In this document: positions 8,519 to 17,443 of the stretch, one piece after another | How the letters are laid out: every line of letters begins with the position of its first letter | Numbering within the stretch: position 1 is the first letter of the stretch | DNA from: an uncultured Verrucomicrobia subdivision 3 bacterium | GTDB taxonomy: Bacteria > Verrucomicrobiota > Verrucomicrobiae > Limisphaerales > UBA11358 | Assembly: GCA_903921455.1 (NCBI GenBank) | Contig: CAIXPZ010000277.1 | Coordinates: 1-64,000 of the forward strand | DNA: 64,000 nt | Direction: 5' to 3' | The notes under the pieces: generated by a model | The model's database searches: none | Told to the model about the DNA's origin: nothing | What the model saw: the letters and a program-made list of their open reading frames with translations, nothing else | Translations under genes and position numbers: made by a program

Positions 8519-11500
8519 TCAGGCGGCCACGGGCTGGCTTTGTCGCCAGGAGTGGAGTTGGTTTATGGCATTTTGAGCCTGCGCATCGAGACCTTCCATG
8601 GCTTTGGTGATAGCCGACGAATCCCCCTCGTCAGCTGCCTGTTCTATGGCTAGAAAAATTTCTGACAGTGGTTGGAATCCGAAGAGGACAAACAAGCCTT
8701 TGAGCGAATGGGCGGCGCGCTTGAGGTCGGGCCATTGGGCGGCGGTGTGTAGCCGTTGGATTTCTTTCAGGCGGTCGGGTAGTTCGTTTAGAAAATCACC
8801 AACCATTTCGCAGGCCGTGGCAAGGCCAAGGTCGCCACAAAGTTGTTCCAGTTGGTTGAGGTTGAAATTGGGACCAGTGAGCGGCTGTGCCGGTTGATGC
8901 GTTGGGCCGGCGGCGAGCAGGGCTTGATAGAGTTGCTGGGCTGTGAATGGTTTAGCCAGATAATCGTCCATTCCGGCGGCGAGGCAGCGTTCGCGTTCGC
9001 CGACAAGGGCGTTGGCGGTGATGGCGATGATGCGGACGCGCTGGACGACATTGTGCTCGACCTCGATATGGCGGATGGCAGCGGTAGCTTCATTACCGTC
9101 GAGTTCAGGCATGTTGCAATCCATGAGAATGGCGTCGTAGCGGCCCGGCGAAAATTTTTCGACGACCTCGCGACCATTCTCGGCCCAATCGGCGTGCGCT
9201 CCGAAGTTGTCGAGCATGAGCTGCCAGAGCTTGCGGTTGAAGGGGTGATCTTCTGCCGCGAGTATGCGGAGATTGGAAATTGGTGTGTTTTTGGCACGAG
9301 TTTGGCGCCGGGAAATCTCTGTGTCGCCCGGTAAATGAGCGAGGCGGACGGCTTCCGGTTTTTTGTCGGAGACCACGTTCACTAGGGCATCAAACAACGA
9401 CTGTTCCCGCACAGGCTTGAGCAGGATGCCGGCGAATTGGGCGAGGTCGTTTTGGTAGCTGGCGAGCATGGCCGCCGGGCCGGCCAGCAAAATACACCTC
9501 AGCCGGTCCGGATTTCCCGTGAGCTGCTGACGTAGTTCCGCTCCGCCGAGCGTGAGCATTTCTTCATCGCACAACACCACGGGCATCACGGCGGCGTGGA
9601 GTTCATGCTTGAGGATGCGAACTAATTCTTCGGCCGACCCGATTTCGCGACAATCCATCCCCCAGCCGCGCAGTCGTTCGGCCAGCGATTCGCGCAGGCT
9701 GGCGTTTGGTGCGGCAATCACCGTTTGGGCAAAAACCAGTCCGGGAAAACATCGTTCGATGGCAGGCTGGTCGGGCACGGCAAACGGAAGTTCAAACCAA
9801 AATGTCGAGCCCGAACCAGGCGCGCTGTGAACGCCAATGCGTCCCCCCATAAGCTCAATGAGTTTTCGCGAGATGGCCAAACCCAGGCCGGTGCCACCAA
9901 ACTTTCGGGACGATGACGTATCGGCCTGCATGAATGGCTGGAATAATTTTTTCGTCTGCTCGGGCGTGAGGCCAATGCCGGTGTCGGTGACTTCAAACCG
10001 AAGCTTAATGCGTCCATGGGCATGGGCTTGCGGTTGGACCCGGACAGTAACTTCGCCTTGATCGGTGAATTTGATGCCGTTGCCCACGAGGTTGAGTAGC
10101 ACTTGCCGGAGACGGATGTGATCGCCGACCAGCCGGTGCGGCACATCCCGCCGGATGATTGCGGCCAGCCCGACTTTTTTCTGCGTATCTCGTGTCGAAG
10201 CATTTTCCAGCACACTATCCAAGATGTCGCGGAGCGAAAATTCCTCTTGGGCCATAGTCATCTTGCCGGCCTCAATCTTGGAAAAGTCCAGCACGTCGTT
10301 GATGACGTGGAGCAGAGAATTAGCGCTGTCGGCGGCGGCGGTTGCGAATTCTTTCTGCCGGGGATCGAGTCGGGTTTGTGAGAGCAGCTCCACCATTCCC
10401 AGAATTCCGCTCAACGGCGTGCGGATTTCGTGACTCATGTTCGCGAGAAACTCACTTTTGGCGGCGTTGGCGCGGTTTGCCTGCTCGGCGGCGGTGTTGG
10501 ACTCCTTGGCAGCGAGTTGGAGTTGGAGATTCACTTTTTCTAGCGAGGCCTTGGCTTCTTGCAAAGCGATTTCGGCCTGTTTGCGTGGCGTGATGTTTTG
10601 GATCACGGCCTGATACTCAAAGCTTTTGTAAGTGCTGACGGCAAACCGGCGGAGGTTGTATTGCAGCCATTCCACATGGTCGTCGGCGGCTACGCCGCGG
10701 CGATCGAAAGTGCAAATTGGCCGATCTTCCGGCAGGGCGGCCAGCTTTTCGCGGAGGGTTGTTGATTCGGCCGGCGTCAGCGTTTGAAAAAAATCCGTCC
10801 CGAGTAACCGGGCTTCCGTTCGTCCGTGGAATTCACAAAAGGCTGGGTTCACAAAGGTAATATTGCCGTCTGGTAGAAACCGGCAGATCAAATCCGACTG
10901 GTCAGCGACAACTGTGCGCAGGCGTTTTTCATTTTCCTCCAGTTTGATTTCCGCGTAGTGGCGGGCGGCGACGATGGTTGCGAGCAGAAGATTGGCGGCT
11001 GCCATGATGCTGAAGTAGCACCCGATCTGCTGCAAGGTGTCCACGTCATCATCCGCCAGTCCGCGTCCTTGGAATAGAAAATAAAAAGCCAGACACGAGA
11101 CCGCCAGCGTGCCTGTGGCTGCTCCGCGTGGCCCGAACCGAAAAGTGGCCCACAACAGAAATGGCACCGGCAGATAGGTCAGCGGATAATTATGGATACC
11201 GTAAACGAACCAGGTGGCAAAAGACACCAAAGTGCTCGCCGTCAATCCTGCAAAGCAAATCACCGCTTCCACCGACCGCCAGAAATTCCAGTGCCATATT
11301 GAGGGAGCCGCCCAAACGATGAAAAACGGCGTCAGTATCAGCAGGGACAGCGCGTTGGGCACCCACCACAGCACCAAGTGGGGTAAGAACTCATGCCAGG
11401 ACATTTTATTTGCACAGGCCAACCCGGCGGCGGTTAAACTGGCGTTGAGCGTGGTGCCTAGGACGCCAACCAACAAAAGATAGGCCGCCACATCGCGCAA

Positions 11501-11839
11501 CCGTTCCTGTGCATTCTCAAATTTCAACAGCCGCTTCAGTAAAAACACCTCGCCCATGGCGGCCAGAGTGTTGCTTACGGCGATAACAGCCATGAATGTT
11601 CCAAAAGGTGCCCCGCCAATGGCGAGAAATAACAAATTGCCGATGGTTGTTGCAGGGCTGAAGCGGTATCCGAGCAGCAGAATCACCGCCAGTGACAAAC
11701 CGGCTGGCGGCCAAAACAGGTTTACCTGGTCGAAGTGCAGGTGGGATTTCTTGAGCAACAGGCCCGCGAAAAAATAAACCGCCAGCAACGCCATCAGCCG
11801 CAGCAGCGTCGGAATAACAGGATATGGTTTTTGACTCAA
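8519..11839 (-). CDS. MASE1-PAS hybrid histidine kinase with two receiver domains and Hpt
   Basis: 1106 residues. The first roughly 300 residues hold eight or so hydrophobic segments of MASE1 type (HFDQVNLFWPPAGLSLA). A PAS domain follows (about 310-425), then a coiled coil, the phospho-acceptor box NMSHEIRTPLSGILG (His about 468), the ATPase N-box GNGIKFTD (about 585) and GGTGLGLAIS (about 649). Receiver 1 (about 705-820) is divergent but keeps an aspartate (LCDEEM, about 755) and a lysine (LLKP). Receiver 2 is canonical (MDCNMPELDG, Asp about 904). A C-terminal Hpt domain has AHSLKG (His about 1039). This is a BarA/ArcB-like phosphorelay protein in the inner membrane. Its partner regulator and signal are not encoded nearby. 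Confidence 0.92.
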   Translation of the reverse strand: MSQKPYPVIPTLLRLMALLAVYFFAGLLLKKSHLHFDQVNLFWPPAGLSLAVILLLGYRFSPATTIGNLLFLAIGGAPFGTFMAVIAVSNTLAAMGEVFLLKRLLKFENAQERLRDVAAYLLLVGVLGTTLNASLTAAGLACANKMSWHEFLPHLVLWWVPNALSLLILTPFFIVWAAPSIWHWNFWRSVEAVICFAGLTASTLVSFATWFVYGIHNYPLTYLPVPFLLWATFRFGPRGAATGTLAVSCLAFYFLFQGRGLADDDVDTLQQIGCYFSIMAAANLLLATIVAARHYAEIKLEENEKRLRTVVADQSDLICRFLPDGNITFVNPAFCEFHGRTEARLLGTDFFQTLTPAESTTLREKLAALPEDRPICTFDRRGVAADDHVEWLQYNLRRFAVSTYKSFEYQAVIQNITPRKQAEIALQEAKASLEKVNLQLQLAAKESNTAAEQANRANAAKSEFLANMSHEIRTPLSGILGMVELLSQTRLDPRQKEFATAAADSANSLLHVINDVLDFSKIEAGKMTMAQEEFSLRDILDSVLENASTRDTQKKVGLAAIIRRDVPHRLVGDHIRLRQVLLNLVGNGIKFTDQGEVTVRVQPQAHAHGRIKLRFEVTDTGIGLTPEQTKKLFQPFMQADTSSSRKFGGTGLGLAISRKLIELMGGRIGVHSAPGSGSTFWFELPFAVPDQPAIERCFPGLVFAQTVIAAPNASLRESLAERLRGWGMDCREIGSAEELVRILKHELHAAVMPVVLCDEEMLTLGGAELRQQLTGNPDRLRCILLAGPAAMLASYQNDLAQFAGILLKPVREQSLFDALVNVVSDKKPEAVRLAHLPGDTEISRRQTRAKNTPISNLRILAAEDHPFNRKLWQLMLDNFGAHADWAENGREVVEKFSPGRYDAILMDCNMPELDGNEATAAIRHIEVEHNVVQRVRIIAITANALVGERERCLAAGMDDYLAKPFTAQQLYQALLAAGPTHQPAQPLTGPNFNLNQLEQLCGDLGLATACEMVGDFLNELPDRLKEIQRLHTAAQWPDLKRAAHSLKGLFVLFGFQPLSEIFLAIEQAADEGDSSAITKAMEGLDAQAQNAINQLHSWRQSQPVAA

Positions 11840-12043
11840 AACAATGGATGTTTATCGAAATTTTCAGGTCAAGACCAGCAATAAGTCTTTTCCCAACTGG
11901 ACTGCCGCAAAATCTTGACGGCATGTTTAGCCGCGCCGAAAAATTTCCACCCAAATGGAAAAAATGAATTGCCAATTTGAAGTCTGCCAGCGAGCTTAAT
12001 GCAAAGGATTTGGTCCGACGGACTGAAATAATCACGATTTGCC

Positions 12044-15000
12044 ATGAACAGCCAGTTGCCTGCGCACCTTATTGCCCACATCAACGTCAAACTTGCCTTG
12101 ATCGGTTGCCAGCCCGTGCCGCTCAAAGGCGACAAGGAATTTGTCGAGATTGCCGCCGCCATGGCCGCGCAGTCGCGCGAAAAAGACCGACTCCTTGGCC
12201 AGCACCTTTGTCCCGCTGACCAGCGCATCCAGAATTTTCTCCACGATTATCTTCAGGAAATTCCTGCCCCCAAGCTGCCCGCGCGCACGTTTGCGCTCGA
12301 CCGTGCCGGTTTGGCTCGCGTGCTGTCGCTGCCGGTTGACCGCGATGATTTTTCCTCCGACATCATCAATTCCTACCGCGTCAAACAAGGCGTTTTACAT
12401 AATCCGAAAAGTGACCGCCGCACGACCGCCGGAATTTTCCACATCGCCGAAGGCGGCCTGCCGATTCCCGATGACAAGCTCGGCGTGCCGAAACTTACTT
12501 TTGCCAAAATCGTCCAGCTCGCCCTCACCCCGCCGCGCGAGTTGATGAAACTGCCGTTCACCGCAACCCAGCCGCAGCCAGCAGAATGTTTTGTCTCGCT
12601 CCTCATCCGCCCAATTGTCAGTCCATCTGTCCCCGGTTTCACCTCTGGAAAAACGATGGAGGTCCGCTTCTTCGTGCCGGGCAACCTCGTCAGCAACCTG
12701 GATTTCGTCGAGGCCATATTTGAAAACGGCGGCGACCCGCTCTTGCCGGAAAATGACGCCGCGCTCGACAGTGAACATTGGACCGGCCACACCGGTTGCA
12801 TTATCCTCGCGCCGCACCTGACCAAAATCACCAAAAAATCCGTCGGCCTCCCGCACTTTGATCAGGCCACGGAACGCCAGCGTCGCGACGGCATGTGTTG
12901 GAAAAAAGAGGATGAACTTTACAACGGCGGCAACGCGTTCAAGCTCACGGCGCGCGACGAAACCGGCGTCATCGTAACCATCATCGCCGACAACTATTTC
13001 GGCTACTGCAAAAAAGAGGTGAAGACGCAGTTAAGCTATGCCGCCAATCTTTTCGGTCTCACCGAAGAGGAGCACGCCGGCGGTGCGCTGGTTTTCGCCA
13101 GCTACGATCTGGGCGAGGAATTCAAAGGCGACGCGCTCGCGCGACGGCTGCCGCATTCGTTCGTGGAAATGACATCGATATTTGCTGCCATTATGGACGT
13201 GAAGCCCGAAGGCTATGCGGTGGATAAAAAATTTCCCGAAATCGTTTACGTCCCCGCCTCAGCCCGCTTCGATTTGCACAGCCAGAAGATTTCCTGGACC
13301 AATCCGGCTTCCGGCGAACAAAGCATCAAGCTTTCGCCGGAAAAAACCTACGTCCGGCCGTCCGGCTACAAAATCCGCATGGAAAAGCCGCCCGGCCACG
13401 GTCGTCAATGGCGACTCGTCGGCACCGTGGCTGAGGGGACTTTCTGCCACAAGCCCTGCACGGTCTCCGGCGGCGGCAAATCCGAAATCTCCAAGCCCAT
13501 CACCGATGCCATTCTCACCGGTCCGGTGTTTGTATCGGATTTAAAAAATGATTTCGATCGCGTCGCCGAGTTGATCGATCGCGATTATTCCAACCGTTTC
13601 GCCGACAAGTCCCGCGCCGACCAGCGCAGCGTGCTGGACTCCAACCGCTCGCTCGGTTCCGTCATCAAATTGCTCACGCCGGACGAACACGACTACACGC
13701 CGGAATACAATGCCTGGCTGGTGTCCGTGCCGCAGCATGTCAAGGAACTCGTCTTCGTCGTGAAGCGCTATCATAAGTCGGAGTGGGGAGCGAACTGGCG
13801 CGACCATTTCAGCGTGGACATCATCAACGGCACGCCGGGTAACGAACTCAAGTGCGACAACCGCAAATTGGTCACCACATATTTGCGCGTCGGGTTTGAC
13901 GACGACGGTGCGTGGCGCACTTTTGGCCTGCGCAAAGATTTTCACCCCGCCGTCAAAGTGCAGATGGAAGATGACATCACGGCCTCCACGGTCATTCCCG
14001 CCGCCGCGCTGGAAAATTTGCCGGAGGGCACGGACAAAACGCTCTCTGTGAAATTTGCCCAGAACTGTGAGCAGCGTTTGTTCCAGCGGCCCGACGACGC
14101 GATTCATCGCGGCTACGATAAGCAGGCAGAAAATGATTTCATCCAGCCGGAAAATTTCTTTTCCAACTACGAGCCGCTCACACCAACGGACGCGAAAGAA
14201 ATGGTGGAAGATGCACTCGGCTTCAACCAGTTTACCGAGCCGATGCAAAAATTTGTTCGCGAAGTCGCGGTGACGGGCGCGCCGGATTATTTTGTCTGCA
14301 CCGCCAATCCGCGTCTGGTGGATGGTAAGCCGACGAAAAACCCCCGCTATCTGCAGAAACGTCCCGACCTCGTCCGTGCCAGTGAAACATATCTCGGGGA
14401 AATTTCTGCGCGCTTGCGCCGCCGCGTGCCGCCGGAAAAACCTTTGCATACGCCGGTCACCGTCGTGCTGCCGGGGCGCCGCAACAATCCACCAGATGCC
14501 GGGGTCCGCGCGCTCGCGTGTTACAATCCGATTCATTTCATGGAGCTGCCCGAACTGTTCATGGAAGTGATTTGCAGCATGACTGGCAAATCGCCGTCCA
14601 CCACCGGCGCTGGATCCGAGGGCGCACTGACGAAAGGCCCGTTCAATGCGCTGCCCCCGATCATTGATTTGAACAACGCGCTCGTGTCTTTCATCCTCAC
14701 CGGCCATCACGCGTTTGTTACGGCCGCTGGCTATGTCGGGCCGCATCTGCGCGTGGATCACGACGTGAGTTTGATCGTGCCGGAAGTCTGGTGCCGGCTC
14801 GCGGCCGAGGAGCGCGATCCGAAATTTCTGATTGCCAACCGTTTTTTGGACAAGTGCGCAGACTTTGAGCACGGTGATAAAAAAGTGCTCGCGAGCCGGC
14901 TCGGCTGGCGTATCAACGCACGGTTTGTTCACGCGTTTTTTGGCCGCGTTTTCAATCATCCGCACGCGGTTTTCACGGAGGCGATGCTTAAGCCGGAATT

Positions 15001-15463
15001 GCAATCCAAAGAAACTTTTGCCGATGGCATGGAGAATATCATCGCTACGCAAAAGCGCGTCGCGAAAATGTATTTCGACGATGGCAGCATTGCTCAGGCA
15101 AGTCCGCCGCTGAAGGCGCTGTTGCACCTGATGCTGAACGACGAGTGGGAAGGCAAGGGGCTGGAGCATGCCGATGTGCGGAAAATGTTCACGCGTGAAA
15201 ACCTGCTGGCGAGTCCGTGGTATGCCGCGCGCCTCGCGGCGAAACAAAAAATTGATCGCGCGTTGTGGAAACGCCACGTCGAAGTCCTTAATCAATTTTT
15301 GCGCCGTCCGAATTACCTGGACGTCTCGGAAAAACTTCGCATTGCCGAACGTCTCGCAGTGGCGCGAAAGACCTTGGAGGTGGTTGAAGCGGCAGGTTAT
15401 CCGCAGCAGCTCGCCGGCACGCTCGGGGCCGAGCCGATTGAGAATTACGTCAGCGCCAGTTGA
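12044..15463 (+). CDS. large conserved cytosolic protein, candidate PPi-type phosphoenolpyruvate carboxykinase
   Basis: 1139 residues, no signal peptide or membrane segment. Recognisable blocks include NYFGYCKKEVKTQ (about residue 325) and, near residue 848, SPSTTGAGSEGALTKGPFN. Length and these blocks match my memory of the diphosphate-dependent PEP carboxykinases known from Entamoeba and Propionibacterium and widespread in Verrucomicrobia, which interconvert oxaloacetate plus diphosphate with PEP, CO2 and phosphate. I could not check this by alignment, so the call is tentative; conserved protein of unknown function is the fallback. It is transcribed alone, divergent from the hybrid kinase, and followed by a hairpin. 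Confidence 0.5.
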   Translation: MNSQLPAHLIAHINVKLALIGCQPVPLKGDKEFVEIAAAMAAQSREKDRLLGQHLCPADQRIQNFLHDYLQEIPAPKLPARTFALDRAGLARVLSLPVDRDDFSSDIINSYRVKQGVLHNPKSDRRTTAGIFHIAEGGLPIPDDKLGVPKLTFAKIVQLALTPPRELMKLPFTATQPQPAECFVSLLIRPIVSPSVPGFTSGKTMEVRFFVPGNLVSNLDFVEAIFENGGDPLLPENDAALDSEHWTGHTGCIILAPHLTKITKKSVGLPHFDQATERQRRDGMCWKKEDELYNGGNAFKLTARDETGVIVTIIADNYFGYCKKEVKTQLSYAANLFGLTEEEHAGGALVFASYDLGEEFKGDALARRLPHSFVEMTSIFAAIMDVKPEGYAVDKKFPEIVYVPASARFDLHSQKISWTNPASGEQSIKLSPEKTYVRPSGYKIRMEKPPGHGRQWRLVGTVAEGTFCHKPCTVSGGGKSEISKPITDAILTGPVFVSDLKNDFDRVAELIDRDYSNRFADKSRADQRSVLDSNRSLGSVIKLLTPDEHDYTPEYNAWLVSVPQHVKELVFVVKRYHKSEWGANWRDHFSVDIINGTPGNELKCDNRKLVTTYLRVGFDDDGAWRTFGLRKDFHPAVKVQMEDDITASTVIPAAALENLPEGTDKTLSVKFAQNCEQRLFQRPDDAIHRGYDKQAENDFIQPENFFSNYEPLTPTDAKEMVEDALGFNQFTEPMQKFVREVAVTGAPDYFVCTANPRLVDGKPTKNPRYLQKRPDLVRASETYLGEISARLRRRVPPEKPLHTPVTVVLPGRRNNPPDAGVRALACYNPIHFMELPELFMEVICSMTGKSPSTTGAGSEGALTKGPFNALPPIIDLNNALVSFILTGHHAFVTAAGYVGPHLRVDHDVSLIVPEVWCRLAAEERDPKFLIANRFLDKCADFEHGDKKVLASRLGWRINARFVHAFFGRVFNHPHAVFTEAMLKPELQSKETFADGMENIIATQKRVAKMYFDDGSIAQASPPLKALLHLMLNDEWEGKGLEHADVRKMFTRENLLASPWYAARLAAKQKIDRALWKRHVEVLNQFLRRPNYLDVSEKLRIAERLAVARKTLEVVEAAGYPQQLAGTLGAEPIENYVSAS

Positions 15464-15482
15464 AGCGCGTGTCCCGGAAAGA

Positions 15483-15501
15483 GGCGGGCATTCGGCCCGC
15501 C
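15483..15501. terminator. hairpin between convergent genes
   Basis: A perfect 7-bp GC-rich stem (GGCGGGC / GCCCGCC, loop ATTCG) lies between the stop of the large conserved gene and the stop of the Gfo/Idh/MocA gene. It is enclosed by an outer pairing GTCCCG / CGGGAC at 15471-15476 and 15508-15513. There is no long T run, so it may be a weak bidirectional terminator. Confidence 0.5.
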
Positions 15502-15532
15502 TAAATTCGGGACTGCAAAAAGGTTTCCTGAT

Positions 15533-17026
15533 TTACGATAGAACCCAGCCGGTGCGATTTTCGCGTTTGACATATTGCGCAGCCTCCGGGCAATTGGTGG
15601 CCCGCATGTTGGGGCCGTCCCATTCGATCTTCTGGCCGGCGCGCAACGCAACGCAGCCGAGCAGCATGATTTCCGTCAGTTGCGCTCCGACCGCAAAGCG
15701 CGAGAAGCAGTCTTCCGGTTTGCCGGCCTTGATCGCCGCAATCCACTCCAAATGCTGTCGACGATCATTGTCCCCTTTGAACAGATTGCGCGGGATCGAT
15801 TGCGGGATGGCGATGGTCGATTCGTGTTTTTTGAAATGCGAGTATTTCTTCTCGCCGTTGAGCCGGACAAAAAATTGTTCACCGTAGTCGTCCGGGGAAA
15901 AGATTTTACCCTTGTCACCAATGAGCAGACAGGCGCTGTTCGGGACTTCACCAAGCATTTCCTCAATGTCGGCAGTGAGTTCGCGCGGCGGCTTGTTGCT
16001 GTAATCGTGTCCGTGTGGAGCCGTGGCATCCGGCTTGCCGCCGTCTTGCCACCACAGTGTGACCGGCTCGAATGAAAGTGTATCTTGTTTGTGAAAAAAG
16101 GACTTGTGCGCCGCAGGCACGGTGATTTTCCGTGCTGGAAATTGAAACCGGATTTTCGAGCCGATGGGATAGGTTTCATGGTTCATGCCGTTGATGGCGG
16201 TCGCCTCGATCTCGGTCGGATAGCCGAGACCAAGCGCACGGAACGGCATGTTGACGGTGTGGCACGCCATGTCGCCCAGTGCGCCGGTGCCGAAATCCAG
16301 CCAACCGCGCCAGTTGAACGGATTGTAAACGCCCTTTTTGTAAGGACGCACCGGTGCGGGGCCGAGCCAGATATCCCAATCCAAAGTTGCCGGCACCGGA
16401 TCGCTCCCGTCGGGGCGGTCGAGTCCCTGCGGCCAGACCGGACGGTTGGTCCAGACATAAACTTCGCGCACTTGGCCGATAATGCCGGCGTGAATACATT
16501 CCACCGCTCGGCGTAAACCGTCGGCGGCGCTGCCTTGGTTGCCCATCTGTGTGACGACACCGGTGTCCTTTGCGAGGTTGCGCAGATAGCGCGCCTCGTA
16601 AATTGTCTGCGTCAGCGGTTTCTGGCCATACACGTGTTTGCCCAGACGCATAGCCAGCGATTCGGCGATGGCGTGAAAATGATCGGGTGTGGAACAGGTA
16701 ACGGCGTCAATGCCTTTGCCCATTTCGTCGAACATCTTGCGGAAATCCTGATAGAACTTCGCGCCGGGATATTTCTTGAGCTGGCTGGCGCAGCGGACGG
16801 AATCCACATCGCAAAGCGCCACGATATTTTCCGTGTTGCAACAATCCGTGTCGCTGGCGCCTTTACCCATTGCGCCGATGGACGCGATGTTCAGCTTGCT
16901 GTTCAGGTTTTGGCCGCGCAGCAGGGTTGGCACACCGAACGCGATAGCGCCGGTGGCCAGTGTGGCGGTTTTGAGGAAGGTGCGACGGTTCCAACGGAGT
17001 GGCGCGGGGTTTATCGTAGGCTTCAT
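15533..17026 (-). CDS. Gfo/Idh/MocA-family oxidoreductase with Tat signal
   Basis: 497 residues. The N-terminus has a twin-arginine signal (RRTFLK followed by a hydrophobic stretch ending LLRGQ), so the protein is exported folded. A Rossmann NAD(P) domain follows (IASIGAMGKG, then VALCDVD) and the family motif normally read EKP appears as GKHVYGQKPLT. The C-terminal half is the alpha/beta substrate domain (WDIWLGPAP, NWRGWLDFGTGALGDMACH). Members of this exported subgroup are very common in Verrucomicrobia and Planctomycetes and are thought to oxidise or hydrolyse sugars; the substrate is not predictable. It lies upstream of GH106 on the same strand but 417 bp away. Confidence 0.88.
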   Translation of the reverse strand: MKPTINPAPLRWNRRTFLKTATLATGAIAFGVPTLLRGQNLNSKLNIASIGAMGKGASDTDCCNTENIVALCDVDSVRCASQLKKYPGAKFYQDFRKMFDEMGKGIDAVTCSTPDHFHAIAESLAMRLGKHVYGQKPLTQTIYEARYLRNLAKDTGVVTQMGNQGSAADGLRRAVECIHAGIIGQVREVYVWTNRPVWPQGLDRPDGSDPVPATLDWDIWLGPAPVRPYKKGVYNPFNWRGWLDFGTGALGDMACHTVNMPFRALGLGYPTEIEATAINGMNHETYPIGSKIRFQFPARKITVPAAHKSFFHKQDTLSFEPVTLWWQDGGKPDATAPHGHDYSNKPPRELTADIEEMLGEVPNSACLLIGDKGKIFSPDDYGEQFFVRLNGEKKYSHFKKHESTIAIPQSIPRNLFKGDNDRRQHLEWIAAIKAGKPEDCFSRFAVGAQLTEIMLLGCVALRAGQKIEWDGPNMRATNCPEAAQYVKRENRTGWVLS

Positions 17027-17443
17027 GGCAAAAATCTAACAATTGCGTACTGTGTTTCAAAACGAAAAACCAGTTTTTTATGTCATGCATTCTTGCGAAT
17101 GCCTCGGTTCGTATCAGGGTTTGCCCTGACCTTGGCTTATTGGTTCATCATCCAGACAATCATAGGACGCACCAATACCGCCAATAGGTTACTTGATTTG
17201 ATGCGATATCTGTGCCGTCCAAATTATTCAACGCCAGTTTTCCACGCGGATGTGCGGATAAAATCCGCCACCTTTCGCAGCATGCGAATCTTGTCTTCCG
17301 TTGTGGATCGTTGCCTTTCATGGTCTGGACCTTCGTTCATCCCAGACTAACAGATCGGCGGTCCAGAAATGGGAACCCTCTCAATGGGTTTCTCGATATT
17401 TCCCCTTGTGCGTTTGCGGGTTCGGCAAGAAACGGGTCCGGGT
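17027..17443. other. intergenic stretch with a possible transposase remnant
   Basis: 417 bp without an intact gene. On the minus strand 17340-17224 encodes 38 residues (ATG to TAA) containing STTEDKIRMLRKVADF, which resembles the start of IS3-family OrfA transposases (T-x-E-D-K-I-R-x-L-R-E). The match is short and the rest of the element is absent. The remainder shows no feature I can name. Confidence 0.3.

Noticed and set aside
13541..15295. 584-residue minus-strand open frame
   Set aside because: Antisense to the large conserved protein; His/Arg-rich composition typical of mirror frames.
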